The position numbers and the translations under genes are program-made. Source: a virus. From it: 25,708 bases of DNA. The stretch's first letter is position 1. Each line of letters opens with the position of its first letter. The notes beneath the pieces are model-generated. The model did not search any database and was not told the DNA's origin. It worked only from the letters and a program-made list of their open reading frames with translations. The DNA is taken from positions 1 through 25,708 of IMG/VR virus record IMGVR_UViG_3300037137_000493. One strand, 5' to 3'. Below are positions 1 through 11,800 of the stretch, piece after piece.

Positions 1-555
1 CAGTTTGGGTTTGGTGCTACTGTGTTGGGTATTGACTGGGGTGCCGCTGGTACCACTGCAATGACGGTTGCACAGTATATGACAAATGAGGATGTTAATA
101 TTGTGTCGTACCATTCATTAACAGCACCATCGGACACTGATTGTTATCAATTGATAGCTGAGCTTGCTAAGAGATATAAAATTATGCAGGTGTTACCAGA
201 TAGTTCGCATGTATTTCAAAATATGCACATACAAAGAGAGCTTGGATTAGCAGTTAATCCAATCAATTTCACCACACAGAAAGAAGCTGGTGTTGGTGCG
301 ATGCGTATGAAGTTTGAACGTAGACAAGTGAAAATTCCAGAAAAGTATAGGTCCACACTTGGCAAAGATCTGAAGAATTGGCGTAGGGACTCTAATGGAA
401 ATATTATTAAAAAGAATGATCATGGTCCAGATTCATTGTTATGTGCGATGATTAATAGTATGTCGTTTGGTAGTGCTATGTCGTATTATTCAGATGATGG
501 AGATGTTGATATTAACAAAACTTACCATGATAGATGGTCGAATTCAATCTTTTAG
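1..555 (+). CDS. terL: Terminase large subunit, C-terminal nuclease part (5' partial)
   Basis: The reading frame is open from base 1 and ends with TAG, so the N-terminal ATPase half lies outside the window. What remains, about 184 codons, looks like the RNase H-fold nuclease domain that cuts concatemeric phage DNA during packaging. The expected acidic residues are visible. The first is the Asp of a GIDWG motif (codon 12), the second the Asp of LPDSSH (codon 67), and the third lies in a DHGPDSLLCAM motif near the C-terminus (codons 140 and 144). This spacing and the final D-x-x-D helix are typical of the family. A GTG at 22 could be read as a start, but the upstream codons continue the same beta-strand into GIDWG, so it is internal. 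The portal gene follows one gene later, the normal phage order. Assignment rests on motifs and synteny. Confidence 0.85.
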   Translation, partial: QFGFGATVLGIDWGAAGTTAMTVAQYMTNEDVNIVSYHSLTAPSDTDCYQLIAELAKRYKIMQVLPDSSHVFQNMHIQRELGLAVNPINFTTQKEAGVGAMRMKFERRQVKIPEKYRSTLGKDLKNWRRDSNGNIIKKNDHGPDSLLCAMINSMSFGSAMSYYSDDGDVDINKTYHDRWSNSIF

Positions 556-564
556 GGAGGTAGT

Positions 565-843
565 ATGGATGGCGAGTTGATCTGTCAAAACGAAAATTGC
601 AGCAAGCCTTTTATTCCTGTGTTTGAGAATCAGCTTTATTGCAATAAAAAGTGTAAGCGTGCTCGCATAATGAGGCGCAATAGGGGTAAGAAGAACGAGT
701 CTGTTTATACGGCTCGTGCAGCTGATGTTAAGATGTGCCAACATTGCAATCAAGTGATTCAAAGAGATCCAAAGGTTCCAGATCATCAGTGGGAGATGCA
801 GAAATATCATAAGAAATGCTATGAAGGATTACATACTCCATAA
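565..843 (+). CDS. Small Cys-rich zinc-finger-like protein of unknown function
   Basis: This is a 92-residue protein with a GGGAGG ribosome binding site (555-560) overlapping the terminase stop codon, four bases before the ATG. It carries two cysteine clusters. The first is C7-x4-C12 paired with C26-x3-C30, followed by an Arg/Lys-rich stretch (residues 31-43); this resembles short treble-clef fingers with a YC-x3-C knuckle. The second is C58-x2-C61 with H82 and C85. Two zinc sites and a basic linker suggest nucleic-acid or protein binding, but no function is known from the sequence. It sits between terminase and portal, 9 bases after one and 15 before the other, so it is co-transcribed with packaging genes and may assist packaging or act as a small regulator. 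It is not long enough for an HNH nuclease and no HNH motif is seen. Confidence 0.7.
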   Translation: MDGELICQNENCSKPFIPVFENQLYCNKKCKRARIMRRNRGKKNESVYTARAADVKMCQHCNQVIQRDPKVPDHQWEMQKYHKKCYEGLHTP

Positions 844-858
844 TTGCGAGGTATAGCC

Positions 859-2892
859 ATGAGTTTGATAGATAGATTTTTCGGTACATCTAGACTAGAA
901 GAGTCAATGCTGGAAACGGAAACAGCTGTTGACCATCTAGAAAAATCCGTTGATGCTGCGAAGGAATTACATGAATCAGCGATGATTAATATGCTGAATG
1001 AATTGGAGTCAGAGAATACTGGGTGGCGTAACATTGGTAATGCTAATGACTCTATTAGAGATTTTACCACAGACACACATAGAGAATTGAGTAGGATGGC
1101 TTGGTCAGCAGTTATGACCAACCCAATCGCTGCTCGAGAGATTTTCTATAAGACGGTATTCGTTGCTGGTAAGGGGCTGCGTTGTACTTCGCAGATCCCA
1201 GAAATTCAAAAAGTGCTGGATGAATTTTGGACATCCACACGTAATAAGATTCCGTATTATGTACCCATGTATATTAATCGGTATAATATTGATGGTGAAG
1301 TATTCTTCGCGTTGTTTATTGATAAGAATACTGGTAAAGTTACACTGAGGGATATTGAACCACAAGAAATTACAGAGATTTTATTTGATCCAGATGATGC
1401 TGCAGTACCTGTCTATTTTAGGCGGCAGTTTTACAAGTCATCGGGGGCTAGAGGAGCTGGAGGGATTAGTGAAAGTAAGGATATTTGGTATAAGAGTATT
1501 GATTGTATCCAACATCCACAATTAGAAACAGAAGTTAAATTACCAGAAAATGCTGAGATAGCTGGTAAAGCCGAGTCAAATATTGATATTTTTGTATTCC
1601 ATTTTAAGAATAGTTTGCTTACCAATAGGCGCAGGGGGCTCTCTACGCTAACTAACCACCTACCATGGTTACGTGAGTATAAAGATATTCTTAGAACTAG
1701 GACTGGCATCAATAAAGCTCGCTCATCTTTCTTCCTTGACGTTATGATTAAAGGTGGAACGAAGGAGCAGATTAAGGCTGAGGCTCTAAAGCATAAATCA
1801 CCACCACGGCCTAATACTTGTGTTGTTCATGGTGATGATGTTGTTTATTCATTTTTGACACCTAATATTCAAGGTACTGATGTGCAGTCGGATTTAACAG
1901 AGATTAAGAACATGTCAGCTATTGGATCGATGTTACCACCAGATATTCTTGAAGGTGGTGGTGGAAAGTCTAATTACCAAAATTCTGGTAGAACCAAGTT
2001 TCCATTTTTGCGTTCAATGGAATTTCAGCAAGAACTATGGGAGTTTGCATTTAAATATGGGATTATGTGGGTTGTGGTTTGGGCAGCTACTGAGTATGGG
2101 GAGTTGCCAGAAAGTTTTAAAGTTGCGAAAAAGTTAAACATTTCTTCGTTGGCGTTGACGCAAGAAGGCGAGTTATATGACATAGAGACTATGGCAATAA
2201 TTAATAAGAAAACCACAAAAGTTGTTAAAGATTATCTAAGAGATATATTTGAAGCAGCAATGGTCCCACCTACTGGTATTACTGGTGCGCCAATGAATGG
2301 GCAGCAGCTTCCTGGGATGCCAGCACCTCAAGTACCACCAATGCCTGGCGGTGACCCAGCTAAGGCAGAAGGTATGATGGGTGATTACGTTGTAATTACA
2401 ATGAGTGAGGAAGTTGATGCAGTTGATTTGGTAGAGATTCAGTTTCCAAGAATTGATACAGAGAATCTTGGTGATATGGCGATGGCATTTCAGGCGTTTG
2501 ATGCAATGAAGATTGTATCTAAGCAAACACTTGCGAAGCTTGCTGGGTTTGATTATGCCAAGGAGAAAGAGCTAGTAGCACAGGAAACTGCTGAAGCAAT
2601 GAAGACGATGGCGGATCAACAGTCTCAATTGGCTGGTAATCCAGCTCTTGGTGGTGGAGTTAATCCGCCTCCTGGTGGGCCTAATCAGGTTGATGCAGGG
2701 ATGGGTGGTCCTCCTGGAATGCCACCGTCTCCTAATGCAGCTGGGCCTAACAATGAGGCTAGTAATATACAAGCAGTGTTGGCTGATATATTGAATCGTC
2801 CTGGTCGGTCTAAGAAACGTGGCCCAATTGCAGAGTCGCGCTTATCGGTAGCGCACAAATTAGTAGAGGCATTTCTGGTGGAGGATAAATAG
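859..2892 (+). CDS. Phage portal protein
   Basis: This 677-residue protein should form the dodecameric ring at one capsid vertex through which DNA enters and leaves. After an acidic coiled-coil start (about residues 10-50) come typical portal patterns: a helix-rich RELSRMAWSAVMTNP segment, then a NIDGEVFFALF strand followed by a T-G-K-V-T-L-R-D-I-E-P strand and an EITEILFDPD strand. Next is an FHFKN-x5-RRRGLS segment leading into a long helix, and an ILEGGGGKSNYQNSG loop. The C-terminal third is odd, with Pro/Gly/Met-rich tracts at about residues 470-511 and 594-634 and a basic tail, so it is longer than many portals. I chose ATG 859, preceded by GAGG at 848-851, over the in-frame TTG at 844, which has no ribosome binding site and follows directly on the previous stop. 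Its TAG overlaps the GTG start of the next gene by one base. Confidence 0.85.
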   Translation: MSLIDRFFGTSRLEESMLETETAVDHLEKSVDAAKELHESAMINMLNELESENTGWRNIGNANDSIRDFTTDTHRELSRMAWSAVMTNPIAAREIFYKTVFVAGKGLRCTSQIPEIQKVLDEFWTSTRNKIPYYVPMYINRYNIDGEVFFALFIDKNTGKVTLRDIEPQEITEILFDPDDAAVPVYFRRQFYKSSGARGAGGISESKDIWYKSIDCIQHPQLETEVKLPENAEIAGKAESNIDIFVFHFKNSLLTNRRRGLSTLTNHLPWLREYKDILRTRTGINKARSSFFLDVMIKGGTKEQIKAEALKHKSPPRPNTCVVHGDDVVYSFLTPNIQGTDVQSDLTEIKNMSAIGSMLPPDILEGGGGKSNYQNSGRTKFPFLRSMEFQQELWEFAFKYGIMWVVVWAATEYGELPESFKVAKKLNISSLALTQEGELYDIETMAIINKKTTKVVKDYLRDIFEAAMVPPTGITGAPMNGQQLPGMPAPQVPPMPGGDPAKAEGMMGDYVVITMSEEVDAVDLVEIQFPRIDTENLGDMAMAFQAFDAMKIVSKQTLAKLAGFDYAKEKELVAQETAEAMKTMADQQSQLAGNPALGGGVNPPPGGPNQVDAGMGGPPGMPPSPNAAGPNNEASNIQAVLADILNRPGRSKKRGPIAESRLSVAHKLVEAFLVEDK

Positions 2893-5800
2893 TGTCAGAC
2901 GCACAAGATCGATTTTTAAATGAGTATATTAGAATAGTACAGGAACAATCTGAAGCATCAAAGTATGTTGGTAGAGATGAAGAGGAAACAAAGAGGGTCT
3001 ATGAATTAGACGAACAGATGAGTAATCTGTTGGAGGAATATGCTGATATAGTTCGTCAGCGTCCAGACTATAAAGATAGTGATGTAGAAAGAGCACTAGA
3101 CGAATTAGAAAGTAGTGCCTTAGGTATTATTAGAACCAATACACTTGATCCAGTTGATGTGGTTGCTGCACATACCATTATTAATAAACCAATTGTTGAT
3201 GGTATAAATAGAGAAGCAATACGTGTGAGTGGTGTTGGTAATAGATTTGGGACGCTCGTTGTGGTTAGTAGTGGAAAACAGCAGTTTGCTATTGGTGCCG
3301 GTAATAGAAGTATGAATGCGTTTACTGCTGATGCTGGGTTTAGTCAGGTAGTTAGTGTTGAAGAAACTATACATATTAATGGATTACGCAAAAATCTGCG
3401 TGCAGTAAATGCAAATATTGAAAATTTACTTCGTGTTGTTGAATCAAAGGGGCGCATGACCATTGGTGGTGCCAATCCATATGTTGGATTGTCACGTGAG
3501 GTGTTGAGAGAGAAATATATAGAATTGATTGGCACTCGTACTAAACTGGAAGATGAAATTGGTGGGTTTGTTAGTAGATATTATACAGATGTTGTGTTGC
3601 CAAATGGTGATAGTGCATATACTAGACTATTGTCAGAAATGGTTAAACACAATCCAGATTTGAATTTGTGGACAGACAAAGCTAGCGCACTAATTTATGC
3701 ACAATATCCTACTGGTAGATTCTTACCATTAGCTAATGCATTTAAAGCAGCTAGTAATGTTGGATTTTTAGATGGAGATACTGAACAAGAAATTGGTGAG
3801 TTTATTTTAAAACGTGTTAAAATAGATGATCATTCATATGCAGAAATCTTATTGCACAAGCCAAGCAATAGGACGGTTGCTGTTATCCCGCCAATCAAGA
3901 AGCGTGCTGATTTAGAGAAGATATTAAATGGTAATAAGATTGACATGTTATTCATTGATGCACGTTATAGCAGTATGGGCGGATATTACGCTAGTGATCC
4001 TATATTAGCACAACGAACCAAGATGTATCTATCTTCCCAAGAAATTGGGAATATATTAGTGTCAACATATCAAGATAAGGTTCTTAGACCAGAGTCGGTT
4101 GTTTTAACTAATATTGATTATAATTTAGAGGCTGGAACGGTAGCCAAAGATATTGAATCAGGATTTAGTACTAGCACGAAAAATTTAAAAAAGGCAATAG
4201 TTAAATTATCACCAGTATCTAATGGTTATAATCCAGATATCTTTACTTTTGATGGAAACGAAGATGGAGTAGCGCATATTCCAGGTGTGTCAAATGAAAA
4301 AACTTATGATGATATTATACGTGGTGCGATGTTTAGGCGTAGAGAACGAGATTCAGCAAAGGCCACCGAATTACATGTAGACCTTGTGCATGCTGATGAA
4401 GAGCAGGTCGAACATATAGCAGATACTGTTGATGATCTTGCTAGGTTTGACACAGCAGACCTTGATATTCCTGGAGAAGAAGAAGTAGGTGAGTTTGCAA
4501 AAATTGGCCTAGAGGGCGATGCATACAATATAGTTGGTGGGCAAGAAATTGCCAATACTAGTGCCGAGGAATGGATTGATCTTAATGTAAGGCCAAAAGA
4601 TAGGAGCACAATAGAATCAAGGATTAATAAATTCAAGCTTAAGGCGAATGGCGTTGGCATTAAATTGGTTCCGGAAAAGGGTGAATTACCAACATCGAAA
4701 GGTATATTAAAAGGAGCAGTAATAAGCCAAGCCGCTTTTGATCAAAACATTGACTGGCAGGCAGTAAAGAATGTCAATGGTTCTCAGAAATATGTTTCAA
4801 GTACGCAGGCTAGGGTTGATTTTATTAATTTGATTAGGGATTATACCTGGGAAACTGAGGCGAGTGTTTTTGACGTTGGTGTTGATTGGATTAAACATAA
4901 AGATCAAGTACTTGATCTGGTCGTTACTTCAGACCGACTAGCAGATGATCGTAGTGTAAAAGATTTAGTTAAGATATTGAAGGGCAGGACTGCTAAGGAG
5001 TTTACTCTTTTAGATCGCAAAATTGTCCAAGATTTACCTACTAAGAATAAAAAACTTGTTCCAAGTTATATTGCACAAAGAAAATTGGTTATTGATAAAA
5101 TAAACAATATGACTAGGAGAGAAATTGAAAAAAGTGCTGAAGCACTTCGTACAGCGACATTACCAGAGACAATTACGCATCATAAAAATAATATCATAGC
5201 GTATACTGAATATCGTGATTGGGCAAATGGTAACCAGCATAATATTGATGTGGCCATTGGTAATTATCAGAAGATTAAAGATATTAGGGGAGTTAAGAAT
5301 GTTGTATTTACGGAGGAATTGGCCAATGGGTATATGCTTGATGGGCTGAGGGCCGAATTACATAGTAAATTTGAGCAACTAACAAAGATTAATGAAGCTA
5401 AATATAACTTTGATAGTCCATTTGAATTTGCGCGTAACATAGATAGAGTCAAAGAAGTGATACGTAAGATAGAGGGGACTGATAGGGTTAAAGCACCACA
5501 AGCCTACACTGCGCTAGTTAAAGAACTAGATAATGTGATGAGTTATTTCAATGGGGTTAATAGAGCGTTTGTTGAACCATCCGTACCTTTTGGTTTTGAT
5601 GTTATTGTTGGTGGTCGTGTAGCAAAAATAATGACAGAAATCAAGATATTACAGCCACCAATGCTGAGTCCGCTACATCCAAATGGACCATTTAAAACAC
5701 CACAAGATTTTATGGATTTCCAGGCTGACATCAATAGTATTGATGATATGATTAGAGAAGATACGGTCATATTAAGAGATGGCAATGATCTAAAGTTATT

Positions 5801-8800
5801 AGTAAATAAATATTTTAAATTAAAGGTTAATACATTTGCCAAAGAATTAGAAGAGTTAGAGGTAGCAGGAGAAGTTAAGAGATACAATGCAAAATTAGAA
5901 GAAGCAGCAGATTTTGTAATGAGCAGTCTTGGGTATATGCCAACAGAAGAACGACGCTTTGTATTACTCGATTTGGCTAATATAGAGAAGATCAAACATG
6001 ATGAATTTGTGCCAAAAGCTAGTATGATATTTGCTAGGGTTGATGAGGTAGTGAAGAAATCAACGACCAGATTAGTGAGTATGGTTGGCAAAACGCCCAT
6101 TACGGAGAGTAAGGCTAAGGTAGCAAGTAATAATATAATTAAACAATTGTTTAGTGAGCGAGAAACATTAAGTATCACATTAAATAATAGGATTGACGAA
6201 CTAACCAAATTAGAGTCTAGATTTGCTGCTATCGCTGCTAATATGCCAAAAGAGCATATGGGTGCTGTAGGCTCTATGTCAAATCCTGGCGATGAAAATA
6301 CCACAGAATTAAATTTATTAGACATGAGGCAACTAAAGAATAGACGGTTGTTAGTTAGAGATGAGATGTCAGATCTTCGTACACAAATTTTGAAAATAGA
6401 TTTGGATAAGTTTAATAGGTTTGATGCGACAGATCCATCATTATACACAAGTGATATACTTGGTACTGCTAATGCAATTAGGGCTGGAAAGATTAACCCA
6501 GAGGCTATTGCAGAAGTATCAGATATAATATCAGTGATTGATTATAAAAATCTTGAGAAATCAAGACTAATGATTGCTTTGCGTAAAATTCAAGAATTAC
6601 ACGAAAAACGCAGGATGACCATTAGTATATCAAGCAAGAAAAAGATAAATGATGAGATATTTGAGATTGTAAGTTCTGAAATGTCTCTATCAGATACACA
6701 CAAATATAAAGATGTAATATTACCGTCCATCGAGTTGGAGTGGCATTCAGATAGTGATATTGATAAGCATATAGCAATGGTAATAAATTCGATCGATTAT
6801 AGAATAGATGAGTTAGACACAGATATAAATAGAGCGGAAAAGGCTGTTCAGAGATTAAAGGGGTATGCGGCCAGAATTGATACTCCATTCAAAAACTTTG
6901 TGCGTGAAAGTATAATTGACGATCCGTTCAGAAGTACCGTTGGTCACATTGTATTACATTTGAATGCTAAGGAAGTTACTCGCACAGAGTTAGTACCACC
7001 TAGCTTAGTTACTGGTAGAGATGGTGGCGATGGACTACCGTTTGATTTGATGAAAAAATTCGGACTTTCTGGTAATAGGGGATTCTTGTTCCCAGATAGG
7101 GTTGGTAAGTTAGCAGTGTATAAATTGCATGTCCCTATGAGTGCCACCCCAGGACAGATTGAGTCATTAATTGTTGAGGCTGAAAGGCAGGCACACCATA
7201 GAAATATTAATCATTTGGTGGTTGAATTTCCAGCTGATTTATTTAGAGGATATATACCAGATCCAGAAGTACATCCAAAATTATATAGATACTTTACGCT
7301 TTCTAATGCTGACATCAAAAAGCAGATATTAACTGGGAAGGTATTCAGTGTAGCCAATAAGCCAATAATTATTGGTGCCGGATATCAATATGAAATATCA
7401 CCAGATATTAATCAAGTTAGACGCTTTAGAACTATAATTGCACAGGCTCAAGTAGAGGAATCTGCAGCTAGAAATGTTGAAAAGTTTATTGAGCCTAAGA
7501 CTCAACAAGATATTTATGATAGGATAAAATTGATTGTTGATGACATTGGTACGCCTGGGCAAAGAGCAATAATCAATGGTGAATTGCAGGCGTTGGGTGT
7601 AAAGGTACGTGAGGATCTTACTCCAACGATCACAACCGAAGTTGTAGCAGATAAGGCCAAAGGAGTTGATGTTAGCATCAGAGAAGGAGAAAACAAGTTA
7701 TTTAGTAGGTTTAAATCTATCATTACTCACAAATTTACTGATAAATGGGCATTAGTAGAAGCTGAGTTTCCGGTTATTGTTTATGTTGACCAAAATAACA
7801 ATATACGATCCACGAATCTTGGCGTATTAATGGCTGATGGTAGTTTAGATCCACACACTAAGGCAGCATTACGCACTGGTAAGGGATATTTACCTCATGA
7901 TGCTCAATATTCAGTAATTATTGAGGGTGGAGAGAATAATAGATTTAGGATTGGCAATGCTGCTGGCACGCTACCAAAAGAGATATCGTTTAATTCAATA
8001 GTCCATACAGCAACACAAATAATATCAAGTAAAACTAGAACACAATTTGTTACTGATTTCGCTGGGGTTGATGCAAAAATACAGACGTCTTTTGATGATA
8101 TGGATCGAGCTATTGCCAGGGTAAAAGGATTATCTAATACGGATCTAGAGCGTGTGACTCAAGCTGAAGAGCTGATAAAGGAGAATTTTAAGACGGCGCT
8201 TTTAGAAGCAGGCGGAGAGCGTAGTAAGGAAATAGAGGCCATTAAAGAATATAGAGATGGTATGCGTGGATTTTATCAGGGACTATTAAATGAAAAAGAA
8301 AATATGAAATGGTATAATTATGTAAAAGTAAAAAATGCGCACCTTGGTGAAGCCGGGCAGTTGATTTATGGCATTGAACCAGAAAAGGATGGAGAGATAA
8401 CTGTAGCTAGGAAAATTAGTAATGCCTTCGGTGTGTCGGTGTGGTTTGATCGTAGTGTGCCAGTCCAATCAGTGCCCACCACATTTATAGATGTACAAAT
8501 TAAGGATGCGTATGCTTTATTAGCTAAAGAACCCCATAGAGCTAATGAATTATATGCCAAACTAGACGCACTTAAAACTGCACGTTCGCAGTTTGTTAAT
8601 GTAGAAAGTAGAACGTTATTATTCAATCCATCATTAAATGCTATTTATAATAATTATATAATTAGGCAGCTTATTGATGTGGATTTGAAGCATGCACGTC
8701 AAACTGGTGACCTTGGTCTACAGGCGAGAATATCATCTCAGATTGAATTAATCCGTAATAGTATTAAGCAAGAAGAGGAACTCGCTAGTAAAATTCGTGC

Positions 8801-11800
8801 AATTAATCATACCAACAGTATGATGTTTGGATTGGTCGATGATAGAGGACAGTTTCTTGGTGCGCAGAAGTTATTTGCCTTAAGACAGTTTAAAGAGTCA
8901 TTAACCCCCACTGACGCTGATAAATTGAGGCGTTTAGAACAACAGTACATGCAGCTTATTACTTATACTTCTAACCAAACACAGCTAGCAAAAGACATAG
9001 ATAATATGCTTTCATATAAAGTAGATGCTTCTAATATTGCTGATTGGTTTAAATTACGACATCATGTTGCTAAAAGTGTATACACTGAGTGGAGGTCCAA
9101 TCTTGATGGGGCATTAGCAAGGGTATTACCAAAGTCAGTAGACTTCAAGAGTACAATCAATGGTACAACAGAGGATTATGTTAAGATCTTTACTAATAGA
9201 GATACATTAAAAGATCAGGTGGCAGATACCAAGAAACTGCTTAAACAAATAATAGGGAAATATAAAGAAAAGATTAGTAGCTCTGGTGTTAGTGAGTATG
9301 CCAAAGAATTTAGACAATTACAAGCAAATTTAGAGGCATTAGTTGAGAAACGCACCAAAATCATTGAGAGATGGACTAGTTCATATAGCAATATTACAAT
9401 GTCAGGCAATCCGGAGATGATATCGGACCTTATAATTAAGCAACTTCATAATGGAATACCGATATTTGATGATGGATTGGCTACACGTATGAAATATGTA
9501 TTACGTGCTAGGCTTGACGAGCTGGGACATCTTAAAAATGATGGGGCCGATGTTGATAGTAAGATAACTAGTTTGCAAGCAGAGATAGAAGGATTTGATG
9601 CAATCAATAAGGAGAATATGTTAAGGGGTGCCACTAGGTATGGCCTTGATAAAACCGAACAAGAGATTGTTGCCATAAAAGATAGGTTGGCTGTTCTTAC
9701 TACTGATATAGATAAGATGCCATATGCAGAAGAAATGCGGGTATTGAATGCTCAAGTATATCAACATGAAGAATTGTTGGTTTCATTAAATAGTGAATTA
9801 AGTAGCGTCGAATTAAGGATTAAAAATTTACCAAGTGTCATAGCCACCAATGCACAGTTTATACATGTTTCAAAAATACAACGTTTAGACCAAATTGCGC
9901 AGTTAGAGCAACAGTTAGGTGTTCTTAATAATAATTATAGCAAGGCCAGTGGAGAAGATGTGGTTCGTATAAAGGCATCAATTAATAAGGTAGAAAGTGA
10001 AATCGTAGTCCTTAGAGAAGCTATAGTTGCTGATGCGGACCAAGTTAAAGAGGCAGAAGAAAATTTAGCAAAGAATATACTACAATATGATGAGGTTAAA
10101 GTAGCAAATTCACAATATATTAGAGACCAGATTGCCCACCATAGGACCAATCTATATGATGCTGAAAGACGTATTAGACCCGAGATTGCCGCTAATATAA
10201 AGAAGCTAGAAGACACCCTACACAGCAAGGACCTTCGTGATCAATTGGTGTCTGTGCTGACTGAAATTGGTGTTGTGCAGTCGGAAAGACGTAAGTTACT
10301 AGAAAAGACAGATGCGTTTTGGTATGAGCGTAATCGAACATTGTTTATGGGTGAGAGGGCTTCAGCACGTCTGGCTGAATTAGATGGTAAAATTGTTGCT
10401 CTTAGAAGTAGGGCGGTTGAATTGTCTGGGCAAATGAGTACAATAGACCCATTTTATACTCCACAAATGCTTGGGCATGATGTAGGTGTGTTGAAAAAGG
10501 TATATGGTAACCTAATAAAGGCCATCACTCCCGTTCCATATGAAAGAAAAACTGTAGCTGAGGCCAATCTGCTTGAGATGTATGTGAAGAAATATGTACA
10601 GACCCAGTTTCAACGTAAGTTTGATGAGGCCGCTGTTGGTGTAGGAGAGATAATTTCTAGTGCTGCAGTTGGCAAAAAGGTGAAAGAGGATGTAGTTGCT
10701 GGGATATTGACCAAGTTAAAAACAAAGAGCATAAGTGATTTTGTGTTTTTAGATGGAAAATTTAATGATGAATTTATTAAAGAAGTATTGGCTGGTGATA
10801 AGCCTACTGTTGATGTTGGTGTTGTTAGGGGGCAAATAACTGTTCAAAAGGTAAAAATATCAGATATTAATTTAAAAATAAAGGCATACGAAGATGCTAT
10901 AGTATCCAAAAAAAGTCTGTCGGATGTATTAAAAGATAGGCTTAGGGCCCTAGATGTGCGTTTTCTTGGCGTTGATGTTGACAAACCGCTTACCAAGGAC
11001 AATATCATAACACTCAAGGAACGCATTAAGGATTTAAAAGACGAAATCATAGAACTTAAAACGACAATAGCAAAAGAAGAAAAAGAAATTAGGCAGGCTG
11101 GGAAATTGGTACCACTTTTTGTTGGAATGAGAGAATTAACTGATACTGCGGGTAAGCCTTTTAAGGAAAGAATGGATAGAATATCTGCAGTACATGATAA
11201 ATACATTTTAAAAGACATAGTAGTATTTATAGAATCACAAAAAATTATGGTACCATCTGCTGGTGTGTGGGACGAGAAATTAGGCAGCATGGTTGACGTT
11301 GGTAAGATGGTTCCATTAGAAGTTGAATACGATCTTATGCAGCAATTTGATACAGCACTTAATTTTGATAAGCCATTAAAGAATATGGTTGAAGGATTTA
11401 CGGAACGGTACGCTGATAAGTTTGATGTAGTGTCTGTGGACAGGTTTAAGTTATTGACGCTATTATCGCGTGGGGTTGACAAAAAAAGTTTAATGGTCAA
11501 TATTAGAGTTGTGGAAAAGAAGGCACATGATTTAAATGTGGCCCTCATAAAGAATCAGATTGATCTTAAGGCAGCACAGGATGCATTGCCAGGGGCGGAC
11601 AATCTGCAGAGGTATAATCTTGGTAGAAGGATTACCAGTCTATCCAGGAAACAAGCTGCGATTGAGACTGAGCTTAGTGGTTATGAGGAATTGGTAGCAG
11701 TTGGTAAGGCATTTAATGCGCGTAGTGATGATATTGTACATTTGTCAAAGATAGTACCATTTAAGGAAGACGTACTATCATTTTTGCAATTATCACTAGC

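Noticed and set aside
844-858. TTG 844 as the portal start
   Set aside because: It directly abuts the preceding stop with no ribosome binding site, whereas ATG 859 has GAGG at suitable spacing.
1936-1983. GGGGKS in the portal protein as a Walker A ATP-binding motif
   Set aside because: The first Gly of G-x4-G-K-S is not in place, and the loop lies in a conserved portal region. The ATPase of the motor belongs to the terminase.
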